Below are positions 7,662 to 16,415 of a stretch of 64,000 bases of DNA, piece by piece. The translations under genes were made by a program, and so were the position numbers. The stretch's first letter is position 1. Every line of letters starts with the position of its first letter. The notes under the pieces were generated by a model. The model had not been told where the DNA came from. It saw nothing but the letters and a program-made list of their open reading frames with translations, and did not search any database. The DNA comes from Aureispira sp. CCB-QB1 (GTDB lineage Bacteria; Bacteroidota; Bacteroidia; Chitinophagales; Saprospiraceae), in the NCBI RefSeq assembly GCF_000724545.1, contig NZ_JHBV01000004.1, forward strand, positions 62,001 through 126,000. The letters are read 5' to 3'.

Positions 7662-10600
7662 ATGAAGCAAATTTTATTTACACTATTACTACTTTGTAGT
7701 TTTTGGAACTATGGAAGTGGACAGATTATTTTTCGAGGATGTGAGGCAAGTTTATTAGGGGCTCAGGATTATACTTTTACACAAAATGGTACTACAAATG
7801 ATGGAGGGACTATTAGAAATACATTTGAAACATTACCAGCGGATTTTACTCAAAGCTGCCCCGCAGGTGTATGTGAACTTCGGATTATTTGGTCTATAGC
7901 AAATACAAGGTGGGAAATACAACTAGATAATGATGGACCTATAAATACACCAGATTATACAACTGCTGTTTTATATACTAATACAACTGCTTCTTTTCCT
8001 AATCCTCCAGATTTGTCATTAGGAACATGGGTAGATGCGGGCTCTTGTGGTGGAAGCGCAATTACTACATTATCAGGAAATGTTCAAAGCACAGTTTCTT
8101 CGGGGGCACCAGAAATAGATGTCTTAGGAAATGGTTTATCTATTGTAGATGGTGACGTGACACCTAGTGCTGGCGACGATACCGACTTTGGAAACGTTAC
8201 TGTCGGAGGAAATACAGCGCGAACATTCACTATTTCAAACACAGGTGGTACTGCAGCCTTGGATGTAAGTAGTATTAATTTGAGCGGAGCAAATGCAGGC
8301 GATTTTGCAGTGAGCGGTATTACATTGCCAGCCAATATAGCTGCTGGAGCGACTACAACATTTACACTAACATTTACGCCTGGAGCAGCTGGCGTTCGGA
8401 ATGCAACGGTAACGATTAATAACAATGATGCCGATGAAGGAACGTATGCATACGCTGTTCAAGGTACTGGCGTTGCAAACCCAGAGATAGATATATTAGG
8501 AAATGGTTTGTCTATTGTCAATGGAGATATTACACCTAGTGTTGGTGACGATACCGATTTTGGGAGCGTTAATGCTGGTGCAAATACAGTAAGAACATTT
8601 ACCATTTCTAATGCAGCAGGAACGGGGGTATTGAATGTGTCTAGTATTGTGGTAAGTGGAGCGAATGCAGGGGACTTTGTAATTGGTGGAATTACATTGC
8701 CTGCTAGTGTGGCAGCAGGGGCTACAACTACTTTTACAGCAACATTTACGCCATCAGCAGGTGGGGTGCGAAATGCAACAGTTACTGTCAATAATGATGA
8801 TGCAGACGAAGGAACATATAGTTTTGCAATACGTGGAACGGGCATATTACCATCCGTTGCAATTACAGAATGGATCGCCGACCCTTTGGCCAATGATTTG
8901 ACAGATGAGTGGGTAGAGCTGCATAACTTTGGAGCTACTCCAATTGATATTCAGAATTGGGAAATTGAAGATGAAGGCGTAGACGATGATGTTATTACAA
9001 CGACTAGTTTTATTATTCCCGCAGGAGGTTATGTTATTCTAGCTAGAAATAAAGCAATTTTTGAAGCACAGTGGTTGAATGGTTGCCCTTCTGCGAATGT
9101 AATTGAGGTAGCCGGTTTGACTTTAGGAAATGGTGCGGATGAAATTATTATAAAAGACAATAACGATATTGTTATTTGGTCTGTTGCTTATCAAAATGAT
9201 GATGTAACGGGAATTGCAGCACATTATACCGAAGCACCAACTTTTACGAATAGAATCTGGGGATCTGCTGCTAGTCCAGGAGTAGATCGAACAGGAAATG
9301 ATCCTGCAACGGGAACATTAGGCTATGAAAATAATAACGCAACAGCCGACCCCAACGTAATGACTTCGACAACAGGAGATATGGGAAGTCCTTTTAATGG
9401 TACGTATACACCACCTACAAAAGATCTTGTTCGTGGCGATGTACTAGATTTTGATGGTACCGATGATTTGGTGAGCGTTGCTGATAATGCTTCTCTGGAC
9501 ATAACAGGAGATGTTACGTTTGAAGCATGGGTATTGATAAAAGGAAATGCAGCTACTGGATTCCATACTATTTTGGATAAAACAGAAATAGCTGACAATG
9601 CCAACTACAGACCCTACATCAACAGTCCTGCTAACACAATGGGTTTTTATAATGGAACAACTGCCATTAATGCTTCTGCGGCTATTACTGCCAATGAATG
9701 GACGCATGTTTGTTGGGCTTATGACAATGGAACAGGGTTAATGACTTTTTATATGAATGGTGCTTCTGTTTTTACAGCAGCCACTAGTATGGGGGCAACC
9801 AATGATGGAATTTTGAGAATAGGTACAGATATTTTAGGACGATTTAGCAATGTCTTATTGGATGAAGTTCGCATATGGAATACTACCCGTACGGCAACAG
9901 AAGTTCGTGAAAATATGCACCTAACTTTAGAAGATTGTCCAACGGGCTTGGTGGCTTATTATCAAATGAATGATGGAACAGGTTCAAGTGCTTTGACAGA
10001 TCATTCTGGAAACTCTAATACTGGTACATTAACAAACATGGACCCTGCGACAGATTGGGTCAATTCAGGAGTTAATATAGGGAATGATGCAGGAAATGTT
10101 TCTAACAGTCAAACACTTGCTGTAGGAGCTGGTGTGAGTACGCAAAATTTTGCTACAGCTAATTTGAGCATTGATTTTACAGCACATTCTGTACCAGAGG
10201 ATTTTACCGTAACTTACCACAGGTTTACCCCCAATGCAACAACAGGTATTGTGGGATCGAATATCATTCAAAACCCAATGTGGACGATAGATAAAGCAAC
10301 AACTTTTTCTACTCAAACGATGGACTTAACATTTAATTTCCCTGTTACAACAATTACAACCGTTGATATTTGTCAACTCAATCTTTATAATCGACCAACA
10401 GGGAGTGATGGGGCTTGGACATTGGTACGAAAAGCATCAACCGTTAGTGGAACATCAGTTACCTTTAACGATATTAGTTTGACAGGACAGTTTATGGTTG
10501 TAGAGGACAACACAGCTATTCCTGCGGATATTGTTCGGGGCGATGTGCTAGATTTTGATGGAATTGATGATTATGTAGCTATTGGTAATTTAGGAAATGT

Positions 10601-13352
10601 TACAGATTGGACGATTGAAACGTGGTTCCGTCCAAATGGTCTAAATAATTATGAGAATATATTCCATACCGCTTTTCCTGGAGCAGGAACTTCAGATGAT
10701 GGCGTAAGGTTAGAGCTTAGTAATAATTTTGCCAATGGATTGCTTTATGTTTCGGTTTCTGGTAATGGTACTTTTAATCCATATACGATTGTACCATTAG
10801 GCGGTAATTTACCTGATGAATGGCACCACATTGCTATTGTTGGAGATCAAACGAATGGTAGAGTTATTGTTTATCTAAATGGAATAGAGGTGGTCAATAG
10901 TGTCAATGCGAACTGGCCTGCGAGCTTCTCTAATATGGTATTGGGGAGAGGTTTTGACGCTAATAATTTGGACAGAGAATTTTCGGGGCAACTGGATGAA
11001 GTTCGTATCTGGACAACGACACGTAGTGCAAATGAAATCCGTGAAAATATGCATTTAACTTTGGATGCTTGTGCAAACGGCTTGTTGACTTATTATCAAA
11101 TGAATGATGGAGTAGGCTCTGCTACCTTAGCCGATAAAACAGGGAATGGAAATACTGGGACATTAACGAATATGGATCCAGCTACAGATTGGGCAGCATC
11201 GGATGTCAATGTTGGAAACGATGCTTTGAGAAGTTCCAATAGCCAAACGATTAACGTTCCTTCGGGAGTAAGTACTCAGACTTTTGTAGCGGCTAATGCT
11301 ACCATGAGATTCTTTCAGCATTCTGCAACAGAAGAGATCACTGTTACTTATCAAGCGTTTATCCCAAATAGTATTGTAGGGGTGAATGCCACTAATTTGA
11401 TTCAAAACCCAATGTGGACGGTGAACCGATCGAATAATACTTCTAACTTGGTCGTAGATTATACGTTTAATTTTGCCCCAAATACATTTATTAGTTTGAA
11501 TCCTGCAAAATATGGTTTGTATTATCGCCCTATGAATTCTGGTGGAGCATGGACTAAAATTGCAGTTGCAAATACTGTAACTAATAATTCGGTAACGTTT
11601 GGAAAAATAAGTTTAACAGGACAGTTTATGGTCGTACGGGAGTCCGAAATTCTAGTTTCAGATGTACGTGGTAATATGTACGAGTTTGATGGTACGAATT
11701 TTATAGATCACTCTGCTACGGCTACCAACTTGCCAACAGGAAATGCTCCTAGAACAATAGAGGCTTGGATTAAAACTACCCAGTTAGGTTTGGGGAATAT
11801 TGTTAGTTGGGGAAGAAGAAGCAATAATCAAAGAAATAGTATGGCGGTTCGTGGCAATGTATTGGGCTTTGTAGGAGAACTTAATGATTACAATGGTACG
11901 ACTGTTATTAATGATGGAGCATGGCATCATGTTGCCATTACTTATGATGGAACAACCATGCGTTTTTATGTAGATGGGGTCTTAGATTTGGCTGTACCAA
12001 CGGCTACGAACTTAAATACAACCGATCAAAACCTTAGAATTGGAACAATTGCTTTGCCTTCTTCTGGTGAAAATTATCAAGGAAGTATCGACGAAGTACG
12101 TATATGGAATGTTGCTCGTACGCAAGAAGAACTTCGTGAAAATCGCCATTTAACCCTAAAAGGTAGTGAAATTGGATTAGTTTCTTATTATCAGTTTAAC
12201 ACAGATGACCCTATAGGAACAGCTGGTGGAGTAAAAGATGGTGTAGGAACAAATGATGGTACAACTGTAAATATGACAGGAGCCTCTTATGTTCCTTCAG
12301 AGGTAGCAGTAGCAGGAGGTGCATTTGATCGTATTCTTATTCCAGGACCAGGAGTGTACAATTTGCCGAATACTGATATTACCATACAGTTTGATGCCAA
12401 TACACCTAATGGAGAGATTGTTGTTTCTCGATTAGAAACTGAAAAACCACATGGCTGGGAAACTATTGGAGGAGATGTCGATGATGAGTATTTTGTGGTG
12501 AATAACTATGGTTCTAATGCCTCTTTTGATCCTTTGATTGATTTAACATTTGGTCGAATGAGTTATATTTCTGCGGCTGATGCAGCAGAACCGCAAGGCA
12601 ATTCACCTTTGCAATTGTTTAAACGTTCAGATAATGCTTTTGGAGCTACTTGGGGAGCTACTCTAGGTGGTGCCAATAATGCAACATCAGGAACGAATGC
12701 AAGTGTAAGCTATAATGCTACAAACAATGTCAACTCATTTTCACAACTCGTGATTGCCAATGTTGGTGGAACATCCGATCTACCCGTAGAATTGACAAAG
12801 TTTGAGGCAAAACGTCTGAATGCAGATAAGGTGGCATTAAATTGGGTCACAGAGACGGAGATTAATAATCAAGGGTTCTTTATCGAACGTATGTTAGAGA
12901 CTGAAAGTGAATTCAAATCTGTAACATTTGTAGATGGAAAAGGGCAGACTACTTCTGTTACCAATTATCAGCTTTTGGATGAAAATAGTTTTACAGGGGT
13001 GTCTTATTACCGTTTGAGACAAGTAGACTTTGATGGAACAACGACCTACTCACAAATCAAAGCAGTTGAAGGGGGTTCTACTAGAGACGAATACATGGAT
13101 GTGTCTATATATCCAAATCCTGTACAAAACGAACTACAAGTTCGATTTAATACTTTGCCTATCGGAGTAACATCCGCACAAATCACAATTACAGCAGCGA
13201 GTGGCAATGTATTACATAATTTTACAGCAGATATACAGTCGTATCAATTGCTAGAAATTAATGAAGTAGCACAGCTGCCAGCAGGTTTGTACTTACTTTC
13301 TATTGAATTTGATAATAAGGAACGTGTAGCTCAAAAGTTTATAAAAGAATAG
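7662..13352 (+). CDS. giant secreted multidomain T9SS protein (choice-of-anchor D, lamin-tail, three jellyroll domains)
   Basis: 1896 residues. A signal peptide (MKQILFTLLLLCSFWNYGSGQ) is followed by a region of about 125 residues, then two choice-of-anchor D repeats (about 149-269 and 271-394). Both repeats open with the near-identical phrase PEID-LGNGLSIV-GD-TPS. Next come a lamin-tail (LTD) domain (about 398-560) and three LamG-like jellyroll domains (about 592-806, 960-1183, 1335-1557). Each of these contains DEVRIW and a REN-HLTL motif. A fibronectin-like linker starting LPVELTKFEA follows. The protein ends in a T9SS type A sorting domain (about 1814-1896, YPNPVQNELQVRF). It is probably exported by T9SS to the surface as an adhesin or matrix protein, a role inferred from domains. 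A terminator follows. Confidence 0.92.
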   Translation: MKQILFTLLLLCSFWNYGSGQIIFRGCEASLLGAQDYTFTQNGTTNDGGTIRNTFETLPADFTQSCPAGVCELRIIWSIANTRWEIQLDNDGPINTPDYTTAVLYTNTTASFPNPPDLSLGTWVDAGSCGGSAITTLSGNVQSTVSSGAPEIDVLGNGLSIVDGDVTPSAGDDTDFGNVTVGGNTARTFTISNTGGTAALDVSSINLSGANAGDFAVSGITLPANIAAGATTTFTLTFTPGAAGVRNATVTINNNDADEGTYAYAVQGTGVANPEIDILGNGLSIVNGDITPSVGDDTDFGSVNAGANTVRTFTISNAAGTGVLNVSSIVVSGANAGDFVIGGITLPASVAAGATTTFTATFTPSAGGVRNATVTVNNDDADEGTYSFAIRGTGILPSVAITEWIADPLANDLTDEWVELHNFGATPIDIQNWEIEDEGVDDDVITTTSFIIPAGGYVILARNKAIFEAQWLNGCPSANVIEVAGLTLGNGADEIIIKDNNDIVIWSVAYQNDDVTGIAAHYTEAPTFTNRIWGSAASPGVDRTGNDPATGTLGYENNNATADPNVMTSTTGDMGSPFNGTYTPPTKDLVRGDVLDFDGTDDLVSVADNASLDITGDVTFEAWVLIKGNAATGFHTILDKTEIADNANYRPYINSPANTMGFYNGTTAINASAAITANEWTHVCWAYDNGTGLMTFYMNGASVFTAATSMGATNDGILRIGTDILGRFSNVLLDEVRIWNTTRTATEVRENMHLTLEDCPTGLVAYYQMNDGTGSSALTDHSGNSNTGTLTNMDPATDWVNSGVNIGNDAGNVSNSQTLAVGAGVSTQNFATANLSIDFTAHSVPEDFTVTYHRFTPNATTGIVGSNIIQNPMWTIDKATTFSTQTMDLTFNFPVTTITTVDICQLNLYNRPTGSDGAWTLVRKASTVSGTSVTFNDISLTGQFMVVEDNTAIPADIVRGDVLDFDGIDDYVAIGNLGNVTDWTIETWFRPNGLNNYENIFHTAFPGAGTSDDGVRLELSNNFANGLLYVSVSGNGTFNPYTIVPLGGNLPDEWHHIAIVGDQTNGRVIVYLNGIEVVNSVNANWPASFSNMVLGRGFDANNLDREFSGQLDEVRIWTTTRSANEIRENMHLTLDACANGLLTYYQMNDGVGSATLADKTGNGNTGTLTNMDPATDWAASDVNVGNDALRSSNSQTINVPSGVSTQTFVAANATMRFFQHSATEEITVTYQAFIPNSIVGVNATNLIQNPMWTVNRSNNTSNLVVDYTFNFAPNTFISLNPAKYGLYYRPMNSGGAWTKIAVANTVTNNSVTFGKISLTGQFMVVRESEILVSDVRGNMYEFDGTNFIDHSATATNLPTGNAPRTIEAWIKTTQLGLGNIVSWGRRSNNQRNSMAVRGNVLGFVGELNDYNGTTVINDGAWHHVAITYDGTTMRFYVDGVLDLAVPTATNLNTTDQNLRIGTIALPSSGENYQGSIDEVRIWNVARTQEELRENRHLTLKGSEIGLVSYYQFNTDDPIGTAGGVKDGVGTNDGTTVNMTGASYVPSEVAVAGGAFDRILIPGPGVYNLPNTDITIQFDANTPNGEIVVSRLETEKPHGWETIGGDVDDEYFVVNNYGSNASFDPLIDLTFGRMSYISAADAAEPQGNSPLQLFKRSDNAFGATWGATLGGANNATSGTNASVSYNATNNVNSFSQLVIANVGGTSDLPVELTKFEAKRLNADKVALNWVTETEINNQGFFIERMLETESEFKSVTFVDGKGQTTSVTNYQLLDENSFTGVSYYRLRQVDFDGTTTYSQIKAVEGGSTRDEYMDVSIYPNPVQNELQVRFNTLPIGVTSAQITITAASGNVLHNFTADIQSYQLLEINEVAQLPAGLYLLSIEFDNKERVAQKFIKE

Positions 13353-13382
13353 TTGCATGGCGTAGCTTAGGTTAAGTGAATA

Positions 13383-13424
13383 AAATAGCAGTACTATCAA
13401 TTAATTGGTGCTGCTATTTTTTTT
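13383..13424 (+). terminator. terminator after the giant secreted protein gene
   Basis: Stem AAATAGCAGTAC (13383-13394) pairs with GTGCTGCTATTT (13408-13419), one G-U wobble, followed by a T run. It starts 31 bases after the stop codon. Confidence 0.85.
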
Positions 13425-13656
13425 AGCCCAAAGAAATGGATTTAGAGCAAAACTTTGGACTGCTTGCATTGTGAAAGCTATGTTTAGAATTAAATGTTAA
13501 GATACTTTGATATTGAGCTTCAAATTTTTATAGAAAGATTGAAAAAAAAATGGTGAAATTTTAAACCTTTTTTGCTTTTTTAGGTTTATCTTAAATGCGA
13601 ATAGATTGTAGTGTTTACCCCCAAAACTCTTTGTATTATTCTTCAAACCATAGGTA

Positions 13657-14661
13657 ATGAAAGTAAAAGAATTGAGAGATATTTTATCTAAAATGCCCAA
13701 GGATAAATTATTGAATTTGTCTATTGAATTTTATAAACTGATACCTAAAGCACAAAAGGAAGTGATGGCTTTGGATGACTATATAGAGACATCGGGGCGT
13801 AAAAAAAACAAGAAACCTATTGTTTCCATCTCTCTCGCAGAATTAGAGCAGCAAATCAATCAATTTATCATTGATGTTCGAAACCAAGATTACCTATATC
13901 CCAATAAAACAATTGTTCGGAAAGAACGTTTAGCATGGCGGTCTAAAGTAAAGCGTTGGGGCAAAGCGTTGACAAAGAAAAATAGAACAGAGTTAAACTT
14001 TCCTAAACAAGCAGAGTTGTTGATCCAATTGTATCAAATTATTTGTGAATCTTGTGTTTACGAGTATTTTTCTGCTTACGATGCTTTTCAATCTATCGGA
14101 GTTAAACAAGTCGTTTTTTATAAGAATATTCTAAAATTACTGCAAAATATAGGAGACGACGAACAGATGCTTAACAAAGGTATTTCTCTAATTATCGAAA
14201 ATCCCTTAAATACATATACGTTGTATTCTGATTTGATTATTCAGTTTGTTAAGAGCATCAAAACAGAACGAAACTACATAAAAGCTCTCGAAGTGGCTAC
14301 TCATTTGTTACAAACAAATGGGTTTAATCGAAGTGATAGTCCAATTGAGCAAAAATGGACAGAAGAAGAAGAATACGAACAAGAACAGAGACACAACAAC
14401 TTGGTAGAATTGATTTATCGTTTGCATGCCAATTTTTCTGATTATTCCAAAGCTATCCAGTTTTATAAAAAACATTATTATTGTCTCAACGATGAGATAA
14501 AACTATATGTTTTGGTGCGTTTGTTATTTGAAAAGGGAAAGAAAAAATTGATCAAACAAGAAATTGAATTGGCGATCAAACAAGGCATTAAACCGCGTGA
14601 AAATCTGCTTAAATTGTTGGCGATGATTAATGACGAAAATTTATTGCCACAATATTTATAA
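13657..14661 (+). CDS. hypothetical helical protein
   Basis: 334 residues, not recognised. It is almost entirely predicted helix, lysine-rich, without signal peptide or membrane segment, so cytoplasmic. The first 30 residues (MKVKELRDILSKMPKDKLLNLSIEFYKLIPK) resemble a SAP-like or helix-loop-helix leader. The C-terminal half (about 150-330) has paired helices reminiscent of TPR-like or HEAT-like repeats (NYIKALEVATHLL, YSKAIQFYKKHYY). This could be a scaffold or nucleic-acid-associated protein, but nothing in the sequence proves it. It stands alone, with a copy of interspersed repeat A directly after it. Confidence 0.7.
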   Translation: MKVKELRDILSKMPKDKLLNLSIEFYKLIPKAQKEVMALDDYIETSGRKKNKKPIVSISLAELEQQINQFIIDVRNQDYLYPNKTIVRKERLAWRSKVKRWGKALTKKNRTELNFPKQAELLIQLYQIICESCVYEYFSAYDAFQSIGVKQVVFYKNILKLLQNIGDDEQMLNKGISLIIENPLNTYTLYSDLIIQFVKSIKTERNYIKALEVATHLLQTNGFNRSDSPIEQKWTEEEEYEQEQRHNNLVELIYRLHANFSDYSKAIQFYKKHYYCLNDEIKLYVLVRLLFEKGKKKLIKQEIELAIKQGIKPRENLLKLLAMINDENLLPQYL

Positions 14662-14674
14662 TCGACTATTAAGT

Positions 14675-14703
14675 TGTAGTAGCAGCGCAGCCAACTATTG
14701 AAG
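14675..14703 (-). repeat. interspersed repeat A copy
   Basis: Reverse complement reads CTTCAATAGTTGGCTGCGCTGCTAC, matching the consensus TAGTTAGCTGCGCTGCTAC shared with 22224, 36124 and 50105. It lies directly downstream of the helical hypothetical gene. Confidence 0.6.
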
Positions 14704-14745
14704 TTGTTGATTAGTAGTTTTTTTGTAAACGATAAAGTCTAACAA

Positions 14746-15666
14746 ATGCCCCAATTAATTATACCTGGAGGATCTGGTTTTTTAGGTTTGGAATTAGCAC
14801 GACATTTTGATGCTAAAGGTTGGGACGTGTGTGTGCTCTCTCGTCAAAAAAAAGCAGCTATAGGACGTATTCAATTTGAACAATGGGATGGAAAGACATT
14901 GGGAGATTGGACAAAGGTAATAGATGGAGCTGATGCCGTTGTAAATATGGCTGGTCGGACAGTTAATTGTCGTTACAATGCGCTTAACAGAAAACAGATT
15001 TTAGACTCTCGAATAAATTCTACAAGAATTTTAGGAGAAGCCATTGCACAAGCTCAAACAAAACCAAAAGTATGGATTAACTCTAGCTCTGCTACGATTT
15101 ATGAAGATACGAGAGGGCAGGCACCTGCCAACGATGAGTACAATGGAACGATTGGAACCGATTTTTCTATGAATATCTGTAAGGCTTGGGAAAAAGAGTT
15201 TAGAGCAGCACCAGTTGATTCGGTGCGAAGAATTGCACTTCGAACAGCTATTGTTATAGGAAAAGAGCCAGGAGGAGCCATGGAATATTTAATAAATCTT
15301 TCCAAGTTCTGGTTAGGAGGGACCCAAGGAGGTGGTAACCAGTTTATTAGTTGGGTACATCTATATGATTTTAGTCGTGTGGTAGAATTTTTAATTGAAC
15401 AAGCGCATATTGATGGAGTGATTAATTGTGCTGCCCCAAATCCTGTAACAAACAAGTCCTTCATGAAAGAATTGCGTCAACAGCTGGGGCGTTCGTGGGG
15501 ACTTCCTATCCCCAAAACGTTGTTGGAGATTGGCGCTGTATTTTTACAAACTCAAACGGAGTTGGTGCTTAAAAGTCGAAAAGTTGTCTCCAAACGTTTA
15601 GAAGACGAAGGATTTCAATTTGAATATCCGACCATTCAAGCTGCATTTAAAGAAATTTGTTCTTAA
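14746..15666 (+). CDS. TIGR01777-family NAD(P)-binding epimerase (YfcH-like)
   Basis: 306 residues, typical length for the family. A Rossmann nucleotide-binding motif GGSGFLG (residues 8-14) opens an atypical short-chain dehydrogenase/epimerase domain, with VNMAGRTVNCRYN and the SSSATIYEDTRG stretch typical of this group. The last 50 residues match the family's C-terminal DUF1731 domain (PIPKTLLEIGAVFLQTQTELVLKSRKVVSKRLEDEGFQF...). Family members have no settled substrate; a sugar-nucleotide or cell-division-related role has been proposed. Cytoplasmic. It converges with the lipoprotein gene, with only 2 bases between the stop codons. Confidence 0.9.
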   Translation: MPQLIIPGGSGFLGLELARHFDAKGWDVCVLSRQKKAAIGRIQFEQWDGKTLGDWTKVIDGADAVVNMAGRTVNCRYNALNRKQILDSRINSTRILGEAIAQAQTKPKVWINSSSATIYEDTRGQAPANDEYNGTIGTDFSMNICKAWEKEFRAAPVDSVRRIALRTAIVIGKEPGGAMEYLINLSKFWLGGTQGGGNQFISWVHLYDFSRVVEFLIEQAHIDGVINCAAPNPVTNKSFMKELRQQLGRSWGLPIPKTLLEIGAVFLQTQTELVLKSRKVVSKRLEDEGFQFEYPTIQAAFKEICS

Positions 15667-15668
15667 TT

Positions 15669-16268
15669 TTATTGATAAATATTAAAAGAGTCCAAAGGCG
15701 TATTAAAATAATTTTTATCAGATAAGTTTGACGTATCTACAGGCGTTGAGGCATTGAATGTTTCTTCCGCATCTTTATAAAGAAACCACTGCTTTTTTTC
15801 ACGGTCATATTTGAAGGTAAGGTGTCTAGCCCAACGGTTTTGACTACCTCCATAATGCTGTATAGAGACATATTGTTCATGTGCTATTAAGGCACTAAAA
15901 GGATCTCCCATTTGCCCTCCACAGTCAACGCAATAGACAGCTTTGTCATTTCTTGCAATGAGATGGAAGGAACCCGTGGAGTCTGCTGCCAAAAGTAATA
16001 AAGGGCGCAATGTTGGTTTGTTGTTGGCATAGTCAGATGTTTCTTCTTCTTTGTTTTTTTTCAAAATAAGAACAGCATCCTCAAATCCATCCGCATTAAA
16101 GTCGGTTGTTGCTTGACTAAGGATACTATGATTATCCAAAACAAATGAATCAATAGTCAAAACGACAGGTGTTTTAGTTGCTGTTGGCAATGCTGTAGGA
16201 GGGGAAGATGTATTACTCTTGTTATTACAGGAAATAATTAAAATACAGAGTAAAAATAATAAAGGCAT
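15669..16268 (-). CDS. hypothetical lipoprotein with a calcium-loop-like motif
   Basis: 199 residues beginning MPLLFLLCILIISCNN, a lipoprotein signal with a lipobox cysteine at residue 14. A proline/threonine-rich linker (about 20-35) follows. The phrase TDFNADGFEDAVLIL resembles the Asp-rich loops of FG-GAP or EF-hand-type repeats and is common in Bacteroidota lipoproteins of unknown role. Two cysteines (CVDCGG, about 112-115) might bind metal or form a disulfide. Function unknown. Its 3' end nearly touches that of the epimerase on the other strand, so the two transcripts probably overlap. Confidence 0.75.
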   Translation of the reverse strand: MPLLFLLCILIISCNNKSNTSSPPTALPTATKTPVVLTIDSFVLDNHSILSQATTDFNADGFEDAVLILKKNKEEETSDYANNKPTLRPLLLLAADSTGSFHLIARNDKAVYCVDCGGQMGDPFSALIAHEQYVSIQHYGGSQNRWARHLTFKYDREKKQWFLYKDAEETFNASTPVDTSNLSDKNYFNTPLDSFNIYQ

Positions 16269-16356
16269 ATTTGAAGTAATTAAAGATGAAGAAACGAAGT
16301 AGAGTTCCTAATTGACTAAGGAAAGAAGGAGTTTAGTGACTTGTTAGTTACTAACT

Positions 16357-16401
16357 AAAGCCCGCCTAATATCATTAAAGATTTAGGCAGGCTTTGAATT
16401 T
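16357..16401. terminator. hairpin between the muramidase and lipoprotein genes
   Basis: AAAGCCCGCCTAA (16357-16369) pairs with TTAGGCAGGCTTT (16383-16395) with one mismatch. The T run follows on the plus strand, yet both neighbouring genes run on the minus strand. It lies just past the muramidase stop, so it probably still ends that transcript, though less canonically. Confidence 0.6.
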
Positions 16402-16415
16402 TTTAAGAGAGCAAT

